A DNA stretch of 64,000 nt from CAZABP01 sp964483245 (GTDB lineage: Bacteria; Planctomycetota; UBA1135; UBA2386). Positions 51,587 to 60,407 of the stretch are shown here, one piece after another. The notes beneath the pieces were generated by a model that saw only the letters and a program-made list of their open reading frames with translations, was not told where the DNA came from and did not search any database. The position numbers and the translations under genes are program-made. Every line of letters starts with the position of its first letter. The stretch's first letter is position 1. Location: positions 124,001 through 188,000 of the forward strand of contig CAZABP010000004.1 of assembly GCA_964483245.1 (NCBI GenBank). Reading direction: 5' to 3'.

Positions 51587-53715
51587 GCAATCTCTGGGGT
51601 TTGCCCGCTCCGACCGTTCGACGCGCCGTTCGTGCCGCGCAACGGCAGCCGCAGCTCGATCGTCGCACCGCCGCCGGCGCGGGCACGCGCCACGGCATCG
51701 CCGCCGTGCGCGCGCGCGAAGTGGCGCACGAGGCTGAGGCCGATCCCGGCGCCGCGTACTTCGCCGGCGTTGGACGCGCGGTAGAAGCCTTCGAACACCT
51801 TCTCCTGCTCGCCGGCGGGGATCCCGATCCCGCGGTCGTGCACGGCCAGCACGGCGTCCTCGCCATGCCGCTGCAGCTCGACGACGACAGTCCGCTCGGC
51901 CGTGTCGGCCGGCGTGTACTTGATCGCGTTCTCGAGCAGGTTCAGCAGCGCGTTCTCCAATGCACCGGCATCGACATCGACGTCGAGCGGCGACGGTGCA
52001 CGCACCTGCAGCTCGGCGCCCTTGGCAGTCGCCTGCGGCCGGTACTGCTCGGTGATCTCGTGCACGAGCGCGGCCAGATCGTGCGGCTCCCGGTGGTAGT
52101 GCAGCGTCGCGGTCTCCTTGCCGGCGAACTCGAGGATCCGCTCGATCATCGCCGTCAGGCGGTCCGACTCGCGGACGATGATCGAGGCGAACTCGCCGGT
52201 CTGCGCCGGCGACCGTGTCCGCCCCAGTCCAATCGTCTCGGCGTACATCCGGATCAACGACAGCGGGGTCTTCAGCTCGTGCGAGACCCGGGAGACGAAC
52301 TCGACCTTCAGCGAGGCGACCTCGGATTCGCGCTGGATCGTGCGGAACATCACGAACCCGGCGCCGATCGTCGTCAGGCACAGCGCGATCAGCAGCAGCG
52401 CGCGGCCGCGCACCGAGGCGCGCCGGTCGTCGAGGATCGCCGCCGGGTTGGCCGCGATCGCGCGCAGCTCGAGGCCGCCGAGCGTGACCTGCGCCGGCAG
52501 CTCGAACGGCAGCTCGGCAGCGGTTTCGCCGGAACCGTCACTGCGCAGCAGCGGCTTGCCATCCGCATCGAAGATCCCGAGGAAGAACCCGTTCTCGTCC
52601 GGGGTCAGGAACGCATCCATCTCGGCGTTGACGAACAGCGCCACGTCGATCCGCAGGCCGGCGAACCCGGCGTTGTGCGCCGCGACCAGCTCGAACGGCG
52701 CGCGCTGGATCGCGAGCAGGGTCGTCCCTTCGGGGCCGGGATGGCTCTGGAACGACATCGGCTGCTCCGCTTCGAGCAGGCGCAGCCGCAGCGGTTCCTC
52801 GACGGCGCGGCGGTAGTCGCTCGCGAACCGCCGTCCCAGTCGTCGCGTCCGATCCACCTGCAGCAGATCGGCGATCACGGTGGCATGCTCCCCGGCCGGA
52901 TCGATGCCGGCCACCAGACGGTCGGCGACGGCGCCGAGCAGGTCGTCCCCGAGCGCGTCGTGGCGCCCTTCGCAGATCCCCTGCAGCACGTGCAGCCGCT
53001 CCTGCGGAGAAGTGTCGAGCTCGGCGCGCGCCACGTCGGCCAACAGCCGGATGCTGGCCGCATCGCGTGGTGACCGGGTGCGCGCCCCGGGGCGGCGCAG
53101 CAGCTCCCCGGCGATGCGGGCGGCTTCGCGATAGGCGAGCGCGGCTGGCTCCGTCCGCCCGGCGCGGCGATGCAGACCGCCGAGCTGCAGCTGCGCGCGC
53201 GCCAGGGCGACGATGCCGTCGAAGTCGCGCATCCCGCGCAGCTGCGTGCCGGCTGGCACGCGGCTGGTCAGCTCCTGCAGCGCTGCACAGGCGCCGTCGA
53301 CATCGCCGAGGCTCTCGAGCAGCTCCGCTTCGAGCAGCAGCGCGTGGTTGTGTCCACCGCCGAGCGGCATCGTCGAGTCGAGGCCGGGCGGGACTTCCGG
53401 GTACAGCAGCCGCGCGTCCCCATCCAGCAGGATCAGGTCGAGGACGCCAGGGACCCGCGCGAGCTCGTCGGCAGTGCGCGGCAGCGGCGCTTCGAGCCAG
53501 TCGCGCGCAGCCAGCAGCTCCTGGACGCGACCCGGCAGCGCCTCCTCGAGTTGCCGCGCCGCGGCGCTGACCAACGCGAGCGCCTGTTCCTGCAGCAGCC
53601 GCTCGGCGCGCTCGCTCTGCCGGCTCAGCTCCGCGGCGCCGACCAGCGCGAGCAGCACGAGCGGCGCGAGCAGCAGCAGGAACGAAGGCAGGTAGCGGCG
53701 GGCGGCGCGTCGCAT
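51583..53715 (-). CDS. Membrane histidine kinase with large periplasmic region
   Basis: 710 residues. Membrane segment 1 at ~9-28, a ~410-residue periplasmic region, membrane segment 2 at ~437-457, then HisKA with His479 in VSHELKTPLSLIRMYAETIG and HATPase with NALLNLLENAIKYTP (N box), HDRGIGIPAGEQEKVFEGFY and RGAGIGLSLVRHFA. The periplasmic part has TPR-like helical stretches (ELLESLGDVDGACAALQELT) and a PAS/Cache-like segment near 330-420. Signal unknown. Partner of the response regulator downstream; divergent from the methyltransferase operon. Confidence 0.92.
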   Translation of the reverse strand: MRRAARRYLPSFLLLLAPLVLLALVGAAELSRQSERAERLLQEQALALVSAAARQLEEALPGRVQELLAARDWLEAPLPRTADELARVPGVLDLILLDGDARLLYPEVPPGLDSTMPLGGGHNHALLLEAELLESLGDVDGACAALQELTSRVPAGTQLRGMRDFDGIVALARAQLQLGGLHRRAGRTEPAALAYREAARIAGELLRRPGARTRSPRDAASIRLLADVARAELDTSPQERLHVLQGICEGRHDALGDDLLGAVADRLVAGIDPAGEHATVIADLLQVDRTRRLGRRFASDYRRAVEEPLRLRLLEAEQPMSFQSHPGPEGTTLLAIQRAPFELVAAHNAGFAGLRIDVALFVNAEMDAFLTPDENGFFLGIFDADGKPLLRSDGSGETAAELPFELPAQVTLGGLELRAIAANPAAILDDRRASVRGRALLLIALCLTTIGAGFVMFRTIQRESEVASLKVEFVSRVSHELKTPLSLIRMYAETIGLGRTRSPAQTGEFASIIVRESDRLTAMIERILEFAGKETATLHYHREPHDLAALVHEITEQYRPQATAKGAELQVRAPSPLDVDVDAGALENALLNLLENAIKYTPADTAERTVVVELQRHGEDAVLAVHDRGIGIPAGEQEKVFEGFYRASNAGEVRGAGIGLSLVRHFARAHGGDAVARARAGGGATIELRLPLRGTNGASNGRSGQTPEIA

Positions 53716-53929
53716 GCGTCGGATCGGTTCGCGCGTGCGAGGCGGCTTCCCGGCACCGCACGAGCGCGGCGGATTCTACGTCGGCCGCATGCGCCGTGGC
53801 TGGCCCGTTCGCGACTGCGCGGGCATGCGCGTGACCGACCGGCCGGCGCTGCCGCGCCGATCGCGGCCATGGCTCGCCGCGGCGCGGTGCGGCGTTGCAA
53901 ACAAGTTGCTCCGGCGCTTCAACCGCGCC

Positions 53930-54652
53930 ATGACCGTGCCGCAGGCACAGCAGGACCGGATCCTGCGCCGCTACACGCTGCGCCGGCGCCGCTTCCCGCT
54001 GCGCGGCGGGACGCTGTCGTTGGTCGCGCCGCGGTCGATGGAGGACCTGCTGACCGGCGCGCGGCTCGCGCACTACGAGCGCATCGGACGGTTGCCGTAC
54101 TGGGCCGACATCTGGCCCGCCTCGCTGGCACTCGCGCAGGCGATCGCCCGCGGGCCGGACCTGACCGGTCTGCGTGTGCTCGACCTCGGCTGCGGGGTCG
54201 GGCTGGCCGGCACCGCCGCAGCCTGGCGGGGGGCCGCCGTCACGTTCGTCGATTGCGAGCCGGACGCGCTCGCGTTCGCGCGCTTCAACGCCGAGCAGAA
54301 CCGCGGCCAGGGTGTGGTGACGCTGCGCCACGACTTCGAGCGCGCGCCGGTGCCCGGGACCTTCGATCGGATCCTGCTCGCCGACGTCGCCTATGAGCGC
54401 CGGCTGCACGCGCCGATCCTGCGGCAGCTGACGACGAGCCTGCAGCCGGGCGGCACGGCATGGATGGCCGACCCGTACCGGACTCCGGCCGACCCGCTGG
54501 TCGACGAGCTGGCGGCGCGCTTTCGCTGCGAGCAGTCCGAGCTCAGCGTCTGCGCGATCGATCGGACTGCCGAAGGGCGCCGGATCCCGATGCGCCTCGT
54601 CGCGATCGGGAATCCTTGGCCGGCCCCGGCGCAAGCCGGCCTGCGCGCATGA
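53930..54652 (+). CDS. SAM-dependent methyltransferase (ETFB-lysine/PF10294-like)
   Basis: 240 residues from the ATG at 53930; the frame is open upstream but that extension is Arg-rich and lacks a ribosome site. SAM-binding motif I: VLDLGCGVGLAGTAAAWRGA, acidic loop VDCEPDALAFARFNAEQN, motif with RILLADVAYERRLHAPIL. 'PYWADIWPASLALAQAIARG' just before motif I is characteristic of the small protein-lysine/nicotinamide N-methyltransferase-like group. Target not deducible. Overlaps the first ABC ATPase by ATGA and so heads the operon. Confidence 0.8.
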   Translation: MTVPQAQQDRILRRYTLRRRRFPLRGGTLSLVAPRSMEDLLTGARLAHYERIGRLPYWADIWPASLALAQAIARGPDLTGLRVLDLGCGVGLAGTAAAWRGAAVTFVDCEPDALAFARFNAEQNRGQGVVTLRHDFERAPVPGTFDRILLADVAYERRLHAPILRQLTTSLQPGGTAWMADPYRTPADPLVDELAARFRCEQSELSVCAIDRTAEGRRIPMRLVAIGNPWPAPAQAGLRA

Positions 54653-55656
54653 CCGTCGAGCTGACCGACCTCACGATCCGCTATGGGTCGATCACCGCCG
54701 TCGATCGCGTCACCGCGCGGTTCGAGGTGGGTGCGGTCGGCCTGCTCGGTCGCAACGGGGCCGGCAAGTCCTCGATCCTGAAGGCGATCCTCGGCTTCGT
54801 GCGCCCGACGTCCGGACGGTTCCGCGTGCTCGACCTGCCGGAGGACATCGCCGCAACCGAGCTGCGCCGGCGCGTCGGCTACATGCCGGAGCGCGACAGC
54901 TACGTGCCGGGACTGAACGGGTTCGAGACGGTCGTGTTGGCCGGCGAGCTGTCCGGCGTGCCGAGGCTCGATGCGCGGCGGCGCGCGCACGAGGTGCTGT
55001 ACCTGACCGGCCTCGACGAGGCGATCTTCCGCCCGGTCAGCGGCTACTCGCTCGGGATGCGCCAGCGCGTCAAGCTCGCCTGCGCGCTCGTGCACGATCC
55101 GACGCTGTTGTTCCTCGACGAGCCGACCAACGGACTCGATCCGAACGGCCGCCGGCAGATGCTCGGGTTGATCCGCCGGCTCTCGGTGGAGCTCGGCAAG
55201 TCGGTGATCCTCTCGACGCACATCCTGTCGGACGTCGAATCGACCTGCAGCTCGGTCGTCGTGCTCGAGCGCGGCAAGGTCATCGAGGCGGGCTCCGTCG
55301 CCGAGCTGACGCGCGGCCGCCTGCAACGGGTCCGGCTCGATGCGGAAGGGGAGCTCGAAGCGATCGAACGGGCGCTGCAGGTGGCCGGGCTCGCGTCGAT
55401 CGAGCGGCTCGAAGAGGACGCGGCCGGCGCTGTCGGTTTGCGGCCGCATCGGTTCCGCCTCGGCATGGGGGCGGAGCAGCCGGCCGCGACCGTGTTCGCA
55501 GCGGTGGCGCAGGCCGGCGGCATCGTGCATCGGCTGTTCGAGGAGCGGCGCACGATGGAGCAGGTGTTCCTCGGTGCGCTCGACCAGAACGAGCGGGACG
55601 GGCGAGGCGACGGCGCGATCGGGGAGCAGAGCCAGCGCGCGGAGTCCGGCGGCTGA
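54649..55656 (+). CDS. ABC transporter ATP-binding protein (first pair)
   Basis: 335 residues. Walker A GRNGAGKSS, Q-loop near YMPERDSY, signature YSLGMRQRVKLA (LSGGQ replaced by the export-type form), Walker B LLFLDEPTNGLDP and H-loop STHILSDVE. The length beyond ~230 residues forms a C-terminal domain typical of ATPases paired with ABC-2 permeases (drug, polysaccharide or lipid export). Two residues into the operon after the methyltransferase; the TGATG overlap leads into its permease. Confidence 0.88.
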   Translation: MTVELTDLTIRYGSITAVDRVTARFEVGAVGLLGRNGAGKSSILKAILGFVRPTSGRFRVLDLPEDIAATELRRRVGYMPERDSYVPGLNGFETVVLAGELSGVPRLDARRRAHEVLYLTGLDEAIFRPVSGYSLGMRQRVKLACALVHDPTLLFLDEPTNGLDPNGRRQMLGLIRRLSVELGKSVILSTHILSDVESTCSSVVVLERGKVIEAGSVAELTRGRLQRVRLDAEGELEAIERALQVAGLASIERLEEDAAGAVGLRPHRFRLGMGAEQPAATVFAAVAQAGGIVHRLFEERRTMEQVFLGALDQNERDGRGDGAIGEQSQRAESGG

Positions 55657-56549
55657 TGGTGATCCACGATCAGGGCTACCGCGCGCTGCAGTACGAGCCG
55701 CAGCCGACCTGGGTGCGGCTGCTGCCGCTGGCGCGGCTGGAGTTCTCGGTGTTGTTCCGGCGCAAGCTGGGGCAGTCGCTGTTCTTCCTGTGCCTGCTGC
55801 CGTGCGTGTTCCAGTTGCTGGTGCACCTGTGGCGGTCCGGCATGGTCGAGCTCGGCGGCATCCAGGGCGCGCGCGCCCTGGCGGGGGAGATCCCGGGGCT
55901 CGATCCGGCCAACCGGCGGTTCTATCTCGATCCGATCCTGTCGTACTCGCGGGAGCTGATGCTGGTGCTGACGGCGTTGGTCAGCTGCCGCGCGATCGCG
56001 AAGGACCGCGCCGCCGGCGCGCTCGAGCTGCTGTGGACGCGCGGGATCACGCCGGCGCAGTACTTCCTGGGGAAGTGGCTCGGCTCGCTGTGGCTGCTGG
56101 GGATCCCATGTGTCGTCGGGCCGCTGGTGCTGTGGCTGTACGCGGTGCTGAACGCCCCGGACTGGACGCTGCTCGAGCGCACGATCGTCTGGATGCCGCA
56201 AGCGGTGCTCGGCCTGACGTTCTTCGCCGTCGTCATCAGCTTCCTCGCGCTGCTGTTCTCGGCGATGGCCGCCGGGCCGAACGTCGCGACGTTGTTCTGG
56301 CTCGTGTTGATGGGGGGATCGTTCGCCGCGAGCCGCTTCCTGTCGGTCGTGTTCCGCGGCCAGGATTGGTGGCGTTCGCTGTATCCGTTCGACTCGACGG
56401 CGCGGATCGCGCGGTGGATCGCCGGACACGAAGGGATCCCGGGTGCGACCTGGCCGGTCGGGGTGGCGTGGATCGGGTTGCTGCTGTGCGTCGCGCTGTT
56501 CGGCCTGCCAGCCTGGCGCCGGCTGCGGCTGTCGGAGGCGATTCCATGA
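55656..56549 (+). CDS. ABC-2 type permease (first pair)
   Basis: 297 residues with about six membrane segments: SLFFLCLLPCVFQLLVHLW, LMLVLTALVSCRAIAKD followed by the ABC-2 type coupling helix RAAGALELLWTRGITPAQYFLGK, then segments ending at IGLLLCVALFGLPAW. The LELL(W)TRGI stretch is typical of ABC-2 permeases of the GldF/NosY class. Partner of the upstream ATPase by a one-base stop/start overlap. Substrate unknown. Confidence 0.8.
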   Translation: MVIHDQGYRALQYEPQPTWVRLLPLARLEFSVLFRRKLGQSLFFLCLLPCVFQLLVHLWRSGMVELGGIQGARALAGEIPGLDPANRRFYLDPILSYSRELMLVLTALVSCRAIAKDRAAGALELLWTRGITPAQYFLGKWLGSLWLLGIPCVVGPLVLWLYAVLNAPDWTLLERTIVWMPQAVLGLTFFAVVISFLALLFSAMAAGPNVATLFWLVLMGGSFAASRFLSVVFRGQDWWRSLYPFDSTARIARWIAGHEGIPGATWPVGVAWIGLLLCVALFGLPAWRRLRLSEAIP

Positions 56550-57466
56550 GCGTCGCCGAGCTCGAGTTCCGCAACGTGTCGAAGTGGTACGGCCAGGTCG
56601 CTGCGCTCAGCGATGTCTCGTTCCAGCTCGGTCCAGGAGTCGTCGGCCTGGTCGGCGCGAACGGCGCCGGCAAATCGAGCCTGATCAAGCTCGCGGCGGG
56701 GTTGCTGCGCCCCTCGCAGGGGGACGTCCTGCTGTCCGGCGTCGCCGCGCACGAAGCCGCGGCGCGCAGGTCGCTCGGCTACTGCCCGGACCTCGAGCGC
56801 AGCTTCGAGGCGCTGAGTGGGGTGGACTTCGTGACCTGGATGCTGCGGCTGCACGGGTTCGACGCCCGCACGGCGCGGCGCCGTGCCCAGGACGTCCTGG
56901 CCGGACTCGGGCTCGGCGACGCGATGCACCGGCCGATCCGCACCTACAGCAAAGGGATGCGCCAGCGCGCGAAGCTCGGCCAGGCGCTTGCCCACGAACC
57001 GGACGTGGTCCTGCTGGACGAGCCGTTGACCGGGCTGGATCCGGTGGCCCGCTTCGAGATCGGGGAGCGGATCCGTGCGCTGGGTGCCGCTGGCTGTTCC
57101 GTGCTGGTCAGCTCGCACATCCTGCACGAGCTGCAGGCGGTCGCCGACCGGTTCCTGTTGATCCACCGTTCGCGCCTGATGGCGGAGGGCACGCTGCGCG
57201 AGCTGCGCGAACAGCTCAGCGACCGGCCGCAACGCGTCCTCGTGCGCGGACCGGACCCGCGCGCGCTGGCGGCGCGGCTGATCGAGCTGCCGCAGGTCCG
57301 CGCCGCGCATCTCGAAGGGGAGGACGGGCTGCTGCTCGAGATCCAGGGCAGCCGCGAATTCTTCCGGCTGCTGACCGAGCTCGGCGCGCGCCCGCAGCGG
57401 TTGGTCGACTCGGTCACGTCCGTCGACGACAGCCTCGAAGCGGTGTTCGGGTACCTCGTCGCATGA
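56546..57466 (+). CDS. ABC transporter ATP-binding protein (second pair)
   Basis: 306 residues. Walker A GANGAGKSS, signature YSKGMRQRAKLGQALAHEPD, Walker B VVLLDEPLTGLDP and H-loop SSHILHELQ. Close in layout to the first ATPase of this operon, so probably a paralogue from duplication of an ATPase-permease unit. C-terminal domain ~220-306 as usual for ABC-2 partners. Overlaps the first permease and the second permease, each by ATGA. Confidence 0.88.
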   Translation: MSVAELEFRNVSKWYGQVAALSDVSFQLGPGVVGLVGANGAGKSSLIKLAAGLLRPSQGDVLLSGVAAHEAAARRSLGYCPDLERSFEALSGVDFVTWMLRLHGFDARTARRRAQDVLAGLGLGDAMHRPIRTYSKGMRQRAKLGQALAHEPDVVLLDEPLTGLDPVARFEIGERIRALGAAGCSVLVSSHILHELQAVADRFLLIHRSRLMAEGTLRELREQLSDRPQRVLVRGPDPRALAARLIELPQVRAAHLEGEDGLLLEIQGSREFFRLLTELGARPQRLVDSVTSVDDSLEAVFGYLVA

Positions 57467-58278
57467 GGTTCCTGCGCACGAGCCTGGAGTCGTTCCGCCA
57501 GACCTGGCTCCGGCTCGTGCGGCAGCGGGCGACGTGGTTGTTCTTCGTGCTCGGGGTCGCGTTCGCGGGGCTGTTCCTGTTCGTCGGCGCCGAGGCGTCG
57601 CGCGGCACGCGTGGGACCGAGCTGTTCGGGATCTTCGGCAACTGGCTGGTGCTGCAGTTCGCGATGCCGTTCGCCGCGATCTACCTGGTCATCGCCGCCG
57701 TGTACGGCGACATCGAGGACGGTACTGCGCAGTACCTGTTCGTCCGGCCGATCAGCCGCGTTGCGCTGCTGCTCGGGAAGTGGCTCGCCGCGACGACGGT
57801 CGCCGTGCTGCTGACGCTGTTTGCGCTGGGCGCGTTCCATCTGGCGCTCGACCTGCCGGGCCACACGTGGCGGGCCGGGGTCGGACCGAGCCCCGAATAC
57901 CTGCAGGCCTACGCGACGATCGCCTGCCTCGCGGCGCCCGGCTACGCCGCGATCGGGGCGCTGACGTCCGCCTGGTTCCGCCGGCCGCTGATCGTCGCGA
58001 TCGGGTTCGTGCTGATCTGGGACATCCCGGTCTCCAACATGCCGGCCGAGCTCGGGGTGCGCACGGCCACGCTGGCAGATCCGGTGCGGCGCTGGCTGCT
58101 GCTCGAGCTGAATCCGCAGGGGGACCTGCGCGAAGCGCTGGCGACTTCGCTGGAGCGGCTCGACCCCGCCCTGCTCGGCGATCCGGTGCCGACGCTGCTG
58201 CGGTTCACGCTGGTCGTCCTCGCGGTCGCGATGTTCGTCTACTCCCGTCGTGAGTACCACGAACGCGCCGCCGACTGA
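57463..58278 (+). CDS. ABC-2 type permease (second pair)
   Basis: 271 residues, about six membrane segments. ATWLFFVLGVAFAGLFLFVG at the start, then GDIEDGTAQYLFVRPISRVA, the cytoplasmic coupling helix with the 'ED GT...R(P/S)' pattern of NosY/GldF-type ABC-2 permeases, and closing segments TLLRFTLVVLAVAMFVYSRR. It would form the channel with the second ATPase. Last membrane part of the transport operon; the histidine kinase start lies inside its 3' end. Confidence 0.8.
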   Translation: MRFLRTSLESFRQTWLRLVRQRATWLFFVLGVAFAGLFLFVGAEASRGTRGTELFGIFGNWLVLQFAMPFAAIYLVIAAVYGDIEDGTAQYLFVRPISRVALLLGKWLAATTVAVLLTLFALGAFHLALDLPGHTWRAGVGPSPEYLQAYATIACLAAPGYAAIGALTSAWFRRPLIVAIGFVLIWDIPVSNMPAELGVRTATLADPVRRWLLLELNPQGDLREALATSLERLDPALLGDPVPTLLRFTLVVLAVAMFVYSRREYHERAAD

Positions 58279-59647
58279 GCCGGCCCGCCGGCCAGAGCGG
58301 GTCCGCGCGTTGGCGGCAACCGTGCCGACCTCGCGCGAACTGCAGGCGCAGATCGGCTGGTTCATCGGTCTGCGGTTCCTCGCGGCCGGGGCGGCCGCGG
58401 CCGTGACCGGCGTCGCGCACCTGCTCGGATATCTCAGTCAGCCGCTGCCGCTGTGGGTGCTCGCCGGCGCGACGCTGGCCTGCAACGTGGCGTACCTCGC
58501 TTGGTTGCGCCGCAATCCGACAGCATCGGCGACGACCCTGCGCCGGCACGTCGATCTGCAGATCGGCGTCGACCTGTTGTTGTTGACCGCGATGCTGCAT
58601 TGCAGCGGCGGGGTGACGAACCCGGGCGTCCTGTTCTATCTGTTCCACGGCTTCATCGCGGCGCTCGTGCTGTCGGTGCGCGCCGCGTCGTTGGTCGCGG
58701 GTGTTGCGCTGCTGCTCGTGGCCCTGCTGGCGTTCGGCGAGTGGGGTGGCTGGCTGCCGCACCATCCGGTCGGCTTCGCGCTGTTCGAGCTGCCGTCGAC
58801 GCCGGTGCACGCGTTGGTGGTCTATCTGGCGGCGCTGGCAATGACGTTCACCGCATCGATCTACTTCGTCGCGACCGTCGTGCGGCGGCTGCGCGCCAGC
58901 GAAGCGGACCTGCAGACGCTCGGGCGTCAGCTCGTGCTGAGCGAGAAGCTGGCCGCGGTCGGGACCCTGGCTGCCGGCGTCAGCCACGAGATCAACAACC
59001 CGATCGGCGTGATCCAGAACAAGGTCGACGTGCTGCGGTACCGGATCGCCGACGGCGATCCGCCGGAGCGCCTGCTGCCCGAACTGGCGGCGATCGAGAA
59101 GCACGTCCGGCGGATCGGCGTGATCACTGCCGGCCTGCTGGCGTTCGCGCGCGAGGCGCCGTTCGAGCTCCGCGCGCTCGACCTGGACGCGCTGGTCGAG
59201 GAGGGGATCGACCTCGTCCGCGTCCCGTTGCAGAGCGCGGGACTGCGGTTGCAGCTGGAGCTGGATCCGGCGCGGCCGCGGATCCGCGGATCGGCGAACC
59301 ACCTGCTGCAGGTGCTGGTCAACATCCTGCTGAACGCGAAGGACGCGTCGCCGCCGGGGGCGCGCGTGTGGGTGCGGATCGAGTCGCGCGACGGCGAGGT
59401 GGCGGTCGTGATCCGCGACGAGGGAGTCGGGATCCCGGCCGCGAACCTCGAGAAGATCTTCGATCCGTTCTTCACGACGAAGGACGTCGACCGGGGCACG
59501 GGGCTCGGGCTCGCGATCAGCCATGGGATCGTCGAGCGACATGGCGGGCGGATCCTGGTCGAGAGCACCCCGGGCAGCGGCTCGACGTTCACGGTCCTCG
59601 TGCCGGAGTTGGACCGCGACACGCAGGTCGAACAGCGCCAGATCTAG
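58250..59647 (+). CDS. Membrane histidine kinase, NtrB-like
   Basis: 465 residues from a GTG that overlaps the permease gene by 29 bp. About five to six membrane segments in 40-215, then a coiled linker and HisKA with His246 in AAGVSHEINNPIGVIQNKVD; HATPase with VNILLNAKDASPPGARV, RDEGVGIPAANLEKIFDPFF and GTGLGLAISHGIVERHGG. HEINNP is the NtrB/ATP-binding group that often pairs with a separate DNA-binding regulator; no response regulator is encoded nearby, so its partner is elsewhere. It may sense membrane state or the transporter product; this is inference. Confidence 0.9.
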   Translation: MSTTNAPPTEPARRPERVRALAATVPTSRELQAQIGWFIGLRFLAAGAAAAVTGVAHLLGYLSQPLPLWVLAGATLACNVAYLAWLRRNPTASATTLRRHVDLQIGVDLLLLTAMLHCSGGVTNPGVLFYLFHGFIAALVLSVRAASLVAGVALLLVALLAFGEWGGWLPHHPVGFALFELPSTPVHALVVYLAALAMTFTASIYFVATVVRRLRASEADLQTLGRQLVLSEKLAAVGTLAAGVSHEINNPIGVIQNKVDVLRYRIADGDPPERLLPELAAIEKHVRRIGVITAGLLAFAREAPFELRALDLDALVEEGIDLVRVPLQSAGLRLQLELDPARPRIRGSANHLLQVLVNILLNAKDASPPGARVWVRIESRDGEVAVVIRDEGVGIPAANLEKIFDPFFTTKDVDRGTGLGLAISHGIVERHGGRILVESTPGSGSTFTVLVPELDRDTQVEQRQI

Positions 59648-60144
59648 GCGCGGCTCGTAGGTGCGGCCTCAATCCGTGCTACCTCGCGTCAAGAAACTCC
59701 TTGCCGGCATGCGTGCCCATCGATAAGAACGCGCGCGTGTTGGGCGGTCACGTCCTGGGAGGGACCGACGCCAACGGGAGTTCGAGACTGGCACCTCGGG
59801 CTCCCGATGATCTTTCGAACTCACCTCGGCGCACGGGCCTGCCACCAAGGCGGGACCAGTGGACGTTCCCTCGCTGCCACTCCTCGACACAAGGGACGCC
59901 TCTCCGCAGGACCCACCTGCAGAGGGTCGGGCAGCCGGAACCCGGGGCCTTCGAGCACTCGATCGCCGGGGCCTGGCGGGCTCCGGCGATCATTTTTGCG
60001 CGGGAACGGGAGTCACCATCCTGGGGCTCGTCACGCCCCGCCCCCGCGAACAGGGCGGTGGAAACACAACGAGCGCCAGTCGGCGCTCGTCGGTCGGATC
60101 AGGAACGGATTGAGAACTCCGGGGCGAGATCCGGTCGAGATCCG
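59648..60144. other. 497-bp gap
   Basis: Between the histidine kinase gene and a convergent minus-strand operon. Holds the terminator hairpin at 60069-60090. I see no credible gene; small frames are Arg/Gly/Pro-rich. Several short inverted repeats (e.g. GGCGATCATTTTTGCGC region near 59980) may be part of a noncoding RNA, but no known RNA family was recognised. Confidence 0.4.
60055..60090 (-). terminator. Rho-independent terminator for the minus-strand small-protein operon
   Basis: ACGAGCGCC (60069-60077) and GGCGCTCGT (60082-60090) form a perfect 9-bp stem with loop AGTC; on the minus strand the stem is followed by TGTGTTTCC. It lies 55 bp past the end of the 73-residue protein gene. Confidence 0.65.
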
Positions 60145-60366
60145 TCAGATCTCCACGTCGACGACCTGGTCGACGTTGAAGTCGAAGCTGATCTCTTTCT
60201 CGACGTTGATCAGCCGCCCGGTGCCCTTGAACTCGTTGAAGATGATCGCGCCGGCGACCGAGCGGCCGTCCTCCAGGCTGAGATGCACCCAATCGGCCTG
60301 CCGGGCATTCATCAGAAGGTCGTAGACCTTCTCCCGGCTCGGCTTGCGAACCTTGCGTTCCACCAT
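60145..60366 (-). CDS. Small protein, possible Sm-like fold
   Basis: 73 residues from the ATG at 60366, fixed by the AGAGAGG purine-rich site about eight bases upstream; the frame is open upstream but those codons have no start signal. Sequence: VRKPSREKVYDLLMNARQ, then DWVHLSLEDGRSVAGAIIFN, EFKGTGRLINVEKEISFDFN and VDQVVDVEI. The second half looks like a compact beta barrel of the Sm/Hfq class (strand-DG-strand, then GTGRLINV). Not recognised by family; RNA binding is inference only. Short cytoplasmic protein downstream of a Nudix gene. Confidence 0.65.
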   Translation of the reverse strand: MVERKVRKPSREKVYDLLMNARQADWVHLSLEDGRSVAGAIIFNEFKGTGRLINVEKEISFDFNVDQVVDVEI

Positions 60367-60407
60367 GGCTCTACCTCTCTGCTGACTTCCTTGCCTTCCT
60401 GACAACC

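Noticed and set aside
59990..60110. Possible 6S-type RNA on the minus strand
   Set aside because: A CCCTGTTCGC-like string is the only similarity; no matching closing stem and bubble could be drawn by eye.
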